Of a stretch of 64,000 nucleotides of DNA, positions 56,833-64,000 are shown one piece after another. Every line of letters begins with the position of its first letter. The stretch's first letter is position 1. This DNA comes from Amblyomma americanum (lineage: Eukaryota; Arthropoda; Arachnida; Ixodida; Ixodidae). The position numbers and the translations under genes were made by a program. The DNA lies in contig NC_135500.1 of the NCBI RefSeq assembly GCF_052857255.1, positions 161,647,189 to 161,711,188 on the forward strand, written 5' to 3'. The notes beneath the pieces are model-generated. The model was not told where the DNA came from and did not search any database. It saw only the letters and a list, made by a program, of their open reading frames with translations.

Positions 56833-56868
56833 GATATTGGAGCACTACACGATATTGGAGCACTACAG
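56833..56868 (+). repeat. Tandem duplication of an 18-bp unit
   Basis: GATATTGGAGCACTACAC at 56833-56850 is followed immediately by GATATTGGAGCACTACAG at 56851-56868, one mismatch. It lies in a 106-codon plus-strand frame (56809-57129) that is otherwise unrecognised. Confidence 0.93.
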
Positions 56869-57935
56869 CTCGGCAAGCGAGCTGCCTCTGGAGCAAGATG
56901 CCTTGAAGCAATCTCGCTTTCTCAACGACGGCTGCCATCTGGAAGCCTTAGAGTTCTCTTGTATCACAGTAGGGGTAAGCCAGAGATCAGACATCCACCC
57001 ATTGACTTCGCATCAAAGACCTGGAAGACTAAACGTCCATTTCGCGTACTAAAGCCTAATGTGGTTGCAGTTGCTTGCTTGCGCTTCGAGGACTTGGTCC
57101 GGCGCCACGGTAGTCCTGCGTTTACGTAGCGATGATATTTTGAGAAAGTTCAGGCGGCTGACATCCATCAGGTTTAGGGGACAACGACGCATGAAGCTCG
57201 CACCGACATGTTCTCAGCGCCACTGGCGTTAGCTTGCCCTGGAGAAAAGATAAGGAGAAAGTAAAGACAGCAAGGTGCGAAACGACCGGGAATGAATCAT
57301 ACAGATATGACAAGGCCTGCTCCGAAACTTATAGGATCCCCGGCATGGACATGGCCTTCGAGAGCGGGAAAGCAAGAGCGGCAATAGAAGAAATGAACCT
57401 GACATGACAAATAAGGACTCGGCGCGAGCGAAGACGAGGACGGCCTCAGCGAGTGGCTTTTCGGAGGCCGTTCGTTCAGCCCGGGTCGCGCAGGAAAGGA
57501 ACGCAGAGAAGAAGTATACGAAGAGGCTAAAATAAAAGACCTCGCAATGGAGAAAAAAGTTCGCGCAGGAGAGCGAGCGTAAAAGCCAAAGAAAACGAAG
57601 CGCGTCATGGATGAAACGCAGCAGAACGCGTGTAGTTGGAGGGGGATAAACGAGAGGGAGAGGCGTAGCAAGGAGGCTTTACGTTGTGCCCAGCAAGGAC
57701 GAACAAGCGCGCTGAGGTGTAACGCGAGAATGATGACGAACGCGCGGTGTCGCGTTATGAGGCGAACAGTAAAAATAGAAGTGGACGCGGAGGACGAAAA
57801 CTGATCTGCGAAAAAGCGTTCAGCTCCTGCGAAGGTGTAAGAAACAAATGTAAGGCTCAAGAAATAATGAGCCAACTGGAAAGCGTGGAGTGGGATGGGA
57901 AAGAGGAACACCGAGGAGGCTGCTCGAGGTTTTTT
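56869..57935. other. Purine-rich, GC-rich block; no gene recognised
   Basis: From about 57170 to 57930 the plus strand is strongly A/G-rich and also CpG-rich. The minus strand is open for 204 codons (57297-57911) and would encode a Ser/Phe/Leu-rich protein typical of a pyrimidine-rich strand. I see no domain. It resembles the 20-kb GC island in composition and may be regulatory or repeat-derived. Confidence 0.4.
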
Positions 57936-60287
57936 TAATAGGTTATCCTCTATCTTGCTTCGAAGTTTCTGTTCTTTTCAATGCCGCTTTCACTCCATAC
58001 CGAAACCTGGCGAAGGCTAAGGTTTAAATGATGATTCGTGAACGCTGCCGGTCTTGTAGTTGTACCTTTTTATAGGGCTTCATAGGGCGCCTCCCGAGTC
58101 TCCCGAGTGACAGCGAAGAAATGAAGGAAGAGTACGGAAATGAAAAATTGTTGAGTGAGGTACGGTGGAAAACAGCCCTAGGAGAATGTCAGGCGAGCAC
58201 GAAGACAAGAAGCTTTTCGGCACTGAAACTGGTCGTCCTTAGCGCCACGTTTATAAAAAGAGCTCGAACGAAAATAGGTCTTCATCTCTCTATCTTTGGT
58301 TCCTGGTCTGTTTTATAATTTTTTTTTTGCCCGTAAACCCGTTTGTGATTCTCGCCTGAAGAGAATTGCAGATCTTGGAGAAGTTTGAATGAAGTTTTAA
58401 ATTGTTTCCGACCACATGCTCCTGCACTCTTTTTCACCTTTTCAGATAGCCTAAAGCGCCTGCTTGAGCACATGTTTTTCATAGAATGTTTTACACTTTC
58501 CTATATGTTATTTTTAATTAGATTTAATTCCTGAATATCAGAGCGGCCGAAAGGTGTTGTTATTTTCCCACAAGACATTTACGATCTATAGAGGCGTGAA
58601 TATTTGCGTTCTCACTTTCATATTTCGCGTACATCCGTATAATACTTTACTTTAACGCTCCTGATTGTTCTTTTAACGCTAACTTTAACTATTAACCGCA
58701 AGCATATACCAAAACACGGCGATGCATGCCAGCACTTGATTTTTTTGCCGAGTTTACATTTTATGAAATAAAGAAATCATATGTTGGCGTTTTTCTTTTC
58801 TTCTAGAATGTTGAATTTAAACAATGTCTGTTGCGCCACTTTTCGCAAAAGGTTTCAGAAGGTAATATAAAAAAAGTAATTTACAAGGTGGCACACAATT
58901 TTTACGCAAACAACTGCAGTAATTTTGAACATAGAGTATTTAAGTGCCACATTCTCAGCTCCTAAATGCATAATCACGTGATCACACGTCCTGAATACTT
59001 CTTGCTTGGTGATCATGGCTCTTGAACCTTCCTCGCGTGCCGATGTGTCCGTTGGTGTAGATGGCGTCTCTATCTCCAATTGTCCCTTCGTTTTATGAAT
59101 AGCGCTTAGACACTTTGATGACTGGTGTCCATGGATTCATAGTAGTTTATCTGCTACTGACTTTGTGGCACACACTATTGCGTACCAAGTTAGACAACCA
59201 TACTTCGAACGCGTGGTACCAAAAAAAATGAAATATAGAACTTAACAAGGGAAAGAACAACGATGCTAAACACATATTGAATGCACTTGACACTGCTGTA
59301 ACATGAAACGTTCTCGTCAAGACTTGCGTCAAGCGCTGGCTACGCAAGAGCATTGCACGTATGTTACAGTTCTTGGAAGCGTTAAATTACTGCTATAATA
59401 AGGGACACTGCAAGAAGGTACACCTGCTCGTGCTTCGCCCAGGCAGCTGGACACCAGGCAACAATAGAAACAGTAGCAGTATACATTGAAGTTATGTTAG
59501 ACTCTGTATTAACCGCTGTTCTTGCTCTGCATACTATCTGTTTTTTTCCTTAATTTATAGTATTTACTGCCAGTCCGGCCACAATTAGGCTCCTTTTATA
59601 TTCCTAAGCTTTGTGTTCGGAAACAGTTTGTTTATTTAAACTGATGCAATCTATTCATGAACTAGACTATAGTAACCACCCATCGTCAACGTTTTAAAAC
59701 AAAAAAATGCATTCAATATGAGCTTTTCAAAGTTATGGGTTTCAGTTCGTGACGTAAAAGCTTTGCGAGTATGAAATTGGATTAGAAATCACAAGTGGTT
59801 TACCAGAGCACTGTTACCGAGACTTTAAATGGCGGGATAAAGCGACCAGGAATAAGAACACTGCTTTTTGTTGGGAATGTGCTGTAAAACATTTTACACG
59901 GTGCTCGACTGCACGCAGTTACTTCTACGCTTCGGGAAATATCGCAGATGATGGGCATCTTCCTGAAAATCATCCTAGACGAGACAGGTGGTGGTTACAT
60001 TCAGTATTTACGCATGTTGGGGGAATAGTAGCGCAGAAGAGAAAATACAGACTTGTGAGCATGCTCTTGGCTGCCTCACTGTTGGTCTATTATCTGTCTT
60101 GTCCATTTTATTGACCGAATATGTTCACAGACCCGCAATCATTCTCACAAGTGGCGGCGATGGGCATGAGCTCCAGTTCCTTTCATGTTTACACCGTCAA
60201 ATTCACGGCAGACTTCACATGCTATTTGTTGCTCTGATTTTATGACATTAATTACGTTTCCTTACCAAAGAACCTGCTTAACAGATC
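57936..60287. other. No gene recognised
   Basis: AT-rich. A minus-strand frame open over about 58855-59145 is GC-richer at its start (59000-59095) but is unrecognised and lacks an acceptor. Confidence 0.55.
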
Positions 60288-60522
60288 TTTCGAGGTAGCT
60301 TAGCGGTTATGATGCTCTTCTGCTGACCCAAAATACCTAGGTTATATCCCGGTCAGGGAGGTTGAAATTCGTTGAAGGCGAAATGCTGGAAACATGTGCA
60401 CTGTGCGATGTCAGTTTACTTTAAATAATCCCAGGTGGCCAGAATTACCCGAAGCCTTCCACTACAGCGTCCATCATAGCGTGAGTCGCTCAAGGACGTT
60501 AAACTTGTTGAACCAAACGAAA
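60288..60522 (+). mobile_element. Ruka-like SINE, diverged, near full length
   Basis: A decayed head (TAGCTTAGCGGTTATGATGC as the A-box region, GGTTATATCCCGG as the B-box region) is followed by GGCGAAATGCTGG, CACTGTGCGATGTCAGTTTA, CCCAGGTGGCC, CACTACAGCGTCCATCATAG and GTGAGTCGCTCAAGGACGTT. A 7-bp CTGCTTA at 60274-60280 recurs at 60528-60534 and may be the remains of a target-site duplication. It is an old copy. Confidence 0.9.
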
Positions 60523-61361
60523 CTAATCTGCTTAGAAGGGCAGTTTTATTTGAATGGCCGTACTGAGCCAGAACTCGCGCGGAATACAGAACAGCGCTCA
60601 AGATTATAAAACGTCCTCCTTGCAAGTTCAGATATTAAGCTAACGGCATTTGGTTTTAGGACGGTAACGCTTCTGTTCGGGGTATTATAAATGTCAAGGT
60701 GAATCCGCTCAGCACTTCTGCCTATCTATCTGGAGAGGCTTCACCTTTATGTAGCTGTTTTAGTAGCAGAGCACGCTTTACAGAGAAAATAATCATGTAA
60801 AGCTCCTCTGCTGAGCCCTTCAGGACTCGTTACTGTGACTCGCGGCCAATTACCGGCTCCCGACCAGGGATGTTTTGACTCGTAAACGCCCCATGCTAGA
60901 GCTGCAGTGACGCGTCTCGTTATTTTACGGTGCACGATACATTTTTCAGAACGTTTGTGACTCTAGTCGAAGCGCTGCAAAATCTCGCCGTGCGCTACAG
61001 TCGCTTTTTCATTGAAGAGACCAGCTTTAAAACTAACAGGATTTATCATTAATATCCCGCTCACTCAGTTACTTCGTAATGTGTTAGCCATAGTAATTTG
61101 CATGGCATGCTGTAGGTAAGCACACTTTGGTGCCTCTGTTGAGGCAAAATCAGCTGTAGTCTGGTGGAGCTCCAACAGAAAAGCTGTCATGTTCAGAGAT
61201 TGAGGGCGGTTTACGGAACGCCAGGAGCTCCAAATAATTCTCATAATATTGTATTAATGAGATTATATTGTGGCAATGTTTTTTCCAAGGTGAATAGATT
61301 CACGCCGCCACGTTCTCGTGCTTCTCTCACGTGTATTTTGATGTCACGTTGATGAGCTTTT
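60523..61361. other. No gene recognised
   Basis: AT-rich to mixed, short frames only. Confidence 0.55.
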
Positions 61362-61643
61362 ATGATCGTTTTGGCAGCGGCGATATTAGTTGCCGCATCA
61401 TTACAGTTGACCGTAGCCATAAACCATGAGCCGGGATATTTTCAGTACACTTATTTCGATCTCAGAATAATTTGGTTCTCTTCAGGCTCACAAAACAATA
61501 TGAACCGCACGCTTAGTTCCCGTGGTTCCTTACACTGCCTTAAAAAGCAAGCTTTGACGACAAGTGAGACGCTTCTCGTGAACACCTGCAATGTATTTCA
61601 AGGTAATAGTTTTACTAGACGCGAAATATATGAACCGTCTTGA
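61362..61643 (+). other. 93-codon ORF with signal-peptide-like start, unrecognised
   Basis: The frame starts M-I-V-L-A-A-A-I-L-V-A-A-S-L-Q-L-T-V-A, a textbook-looking hydrophobic leader with a possible cleavage after T-V-A. The mature part has two Cys and no recognised domain. Tick secreted proteins often start this way, but AT-rich DNA can generate such leaders by chance, and there is no supporting splice site or promoter. Confidence 0.17.
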
Positions 61644-64000
61644 CTATAATGACTGTGATGGCGGTGAAAGTAAGATGTGGGCAGCTAAAGGCATCGCATT
61701 AGTGAATGGGTAAATCTCTCTCTGTGAAGCAACCTCGGTGATTCTTTTAGGCAGCCTAATATATTTGAATATACATTTAATGCAGAAATAACTACGCAGC
61801 CTGTGGTGTATCGCCTGGCGGTTCTATGAGCCGCCTTTATCTCTGCAGTCAGCTTATCCTTTCTCTTCATGAGCTCGACTGAAAGCAAGCTTGTACACTA
61901 CTGTAGACCTTCACCCTGAAAAATATTTTCACTAAATTTGCTCTTCAGGGTAGGCAAGACAACTAACTCTCTTCCCACTAAGAAAAAGAAAGAAGTGCAT
62001 TTAGCTTATTGCACACAAAGCTGATTTGCCTCTCGAAAACTACTGCTGCATTTCTCCTAACCGCCATCGAATAAGCGCGATTTTACGAAGGTATTCTTAT
62101 ATTTATCCCTAACCCAACAGCCAAACTATCTAAGCAATCATTTCTTTCCAAGAAAAGCTTATCAGACAACTCGTATCAGCTTGATGGTGGAGGAAGTTCT
62201 CAAGATTCCTCAATAAAAAATAATTTTGATGTTTTCATTAAGCTGACGCGGAATTTCTGTGCCTCCTTTTCCACCCCCACCCCTTTTCACCATAGCGCAG
62301 TTCCCAGTTTCGCCATGCAGTGGACATTTTTTGAGCAAAATGGCAACAGTTTTTATCGTCAGAAAGATTAAGGCAAATACTTTTCATGGATATGCTTTGG
62401 CTCCTATGACTCTTTTGACGGGTTTGACTATTTGCTATGCTGACGCTTTTCAAAATTATTTTCTACTCCGGAGTTCTAAACATTTTCTGTGTTTCTGCAG
62501 TGGCTTGACCAGTGTACTAATCTTTTCTTTGCCTTCTTTAACATTGCTCTTTTTTCCTATAGTGTTTATCTCAGAGTATCGTTTTCCACAATGTTAACAT
62601 ACCAACGAATGGAAATTGCCTCTCTACGAGACTTACCATTTTCCCTCAGTTGGAAATGTGAAAAAGAAATTGAAGAGCGTCTAGAGACATTTCAAAATTA
62701 TGTTGTGCTCTGCGTCGCTCTTGGCTGCAACGAAAGTTTGCTGATGGGATGGTCACATAGTAGACTATCAATTAGTAAACCGTTTTTAGTACTATACATC
62801 GCGGAAGCATATAAAGTTCGGAATTTTCTTAATGAGAATTCAAAAAGATCTGATTATGTTCCGTCCTGGGAAAAATACTGCGAGACGTAACAGTTTTTAT
62901 TTTTTATAGGCAAAGTGGTGAATATGTCTTGAACTAGCCGTCACTGCCCGAAAGCCTTCACTGGCAAATGCTTCAAAGCGCACGACGGACATCCTAAGTG
63001 AAGTCAATTTCAACAAAGGCGGAAGCCATTCTTTCTGGGCCGAGCACTAGTGGATCGTTTGCGAGGACAAAAGAAGGTCATTATTCAGGAGTGAGAATTA
63101 ATTTTCTTCTTGCTGCCCCGGGGACTGTACCGGGAAAGAACATCAACTGAAAAAAAAGCAGCGAGGGCTTCGTTTTAAAGCAGGAGTTTAGTAATTTATT
63201 TTTGCCGACCAAGAAAGGAAGAAGCCAATGAAGCAAAAAAAAGGATAAAAGAAGGGCAGGAGAGGTTTTCGCTCATTGGTCCTGACAGCTTCTCTCTTAT
63301 TTGTTTGCGGGCATGATACGAACGACTTCTTTGCTGAATGTTTGAAATCTTTTGTATTTACAGCCCTTCGTTTTCTCGCATCCCGATAATATTTCCGAAA
63401 GATCAGAATAAACGCGATAGTCACCAGAAAATGCGACTTTAGGTCAATGTCGTTAGCTAGTAGAGAAATATAACGTCATCGTTCGGCTGCTAGCTGATGT
63501 CTAGCGCATTTATATAGCGATTTTTTCAGTTACTTTTTTGATGATTTTAACCTGAATGCATTGTATGCGTGGCATTGGTTAATCTAAGGAGAAGCTCGAA
63601 AACTACATCATAGGATCGACCGACCTCCACTGAGATGCAGACTTGACGCTGCAATACCCTCATTGCTTTAGGTTCTAGACAAGTATGGGCATCGCTCCTT
63701 CTCAAGTTGTTGAGAGTTGAGAATGGCAGCTTTGCCGGGTACTTACAGCTGTATGACTGCAGGCTCTTCCAGCGCCTATTTTAATGAATGTCATATGGCT
63801 AGTGTAATATACTCGATGAAGGAACTGTGACCAGTCACAGCAAAAAATGAAAACTCTATTTTTTAAATGATTTTATGATGAAAGACGAGATTTAAAATAA
63901 CATGTTACATATTCCGCACTTAACTTCCGAGAAAAACCAAACCAGCCATAATAGTCAATTATCGTTGCCGTAATATCGCAGAAAAGAGGCCCTAGTGATA
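61644..64000. other. No gene recognised
   Basis: AT-rich. The longest frame is 133 codons (62489-62890, plus), overlapping a 112-codon frame in another phase; neither shows a domain. No repeat was identified to the end of the window. Confidence 0.5.

Noticed and set aside
57297..57911. 204-codon minus-strand membrane-like protein
   Set aside because: The Phe/Ser/Leu-rich translation simply reflects a purine-rich plus strand; it has no regular transmembrane pattern or family match.
58855..59145. Minus-strand coding fragment with T-P-S-T-P-T-D-T-S-A-R-E-E-G
   Set aside because: The frame is open for about 95 codons but has no acceptor and no recognised domain, and it runs into AT-rich sequence. 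Support is too thin to list.
1..64000. Bacterial or symbiont origin, CRISPR arrays, operons
   Set aside because: There are no dense co-directional ORFs, no Shine-Dalgarno-led genes and no regularly spaced repeats, while SINE, LTR and spliced-exon signals are clearly eukaryotic.

Overview
The window is eukaryotic, intron-rich, gene-poor DNA. It most likely comes from a hard tick (Ixodidae, probably a metastriate such as Rhipicephalus or a relative). The main reason is at least five pieces of a Ruka-like tRNA-derived SINE, the family known from Rhipicephalus. One copy is complete, with A and B boxes, the characteristic tail and a perfect 13-bp target-site duplication. Degraded Ty3-type LTR, Penelope-like and probable Helitron-type relics fit the same picture. 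There is no prokaryotic gene organisation, no operon, no CRISPR array and no rRNA or functional tRNA gene.

Only one piece of host coding sequence is recognised with real confidence. It is a single exon on the minus strand (15883-16290) encoding the first immunoglobulin domain of Dscam, the Down syndrome cell adhesion molecule. Its neighbouring exons are not in the window, so it is flanked by very long introns or intergenic DNA. A GC-rich island at 19.9-20.8 kb lies about 3.6 kb upstream of the exon in its own orientation and could be a promoter or first exon, but that is inference.

Region by region. 0-7.3 kb holds no recognised gene, a TCC microsatellite and a short unexplained open frame. 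7.35-8.4 kb is a Penelope-like retroelement remnant with a GIY-YIG endonuclease, arranged head-to-head with an inverted partial copy of itself. 8.4-10.1 kb is C-rich and may hold the leader and start of a gag gene. 10.8-11.03 kb is a palindromic Tc1/mariner-type MITE. 11.5-12.2 kb has an unrecognised ORF with a secretion-signal-like start. 12.96-13.5 kb has a SINE fragment and a retroelement 3' end. 15.9-16.8 kb has the Dscam exon and an inverted SINE head. 17.6 kb, 40.6 kb and 56.2 kb hold three diverged copies of one anonymous repeat. 21.4, 25.9, 40.1 and 60.3 kb carry SINEs. 33.8-34.2 kb is a probable solo LTR. 38.3-38.6 kb is a relic of an Arg-rich transposon-type protein. 50.0-53.76 kb is a dead Ty3-type retrotransposon with protease, reverse transcriptase, RNase H, integrase and a 3' LTR. 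The remainder, mainly 26-33, 34-38, 41-50 and 53.8-64 kb, is AT-rich sequence in which I see no gene.

Nothing here works as a gene pathway. The window is an intron or intergenic stretch of a developmental cell-adhesion gene that has accumulated transposons. I did not find a convincing undescribed system. The most useful leads are the Dscam exon boundary, the head-to-head Penelope structure, the anonymous three-copy repeat and the GC island.
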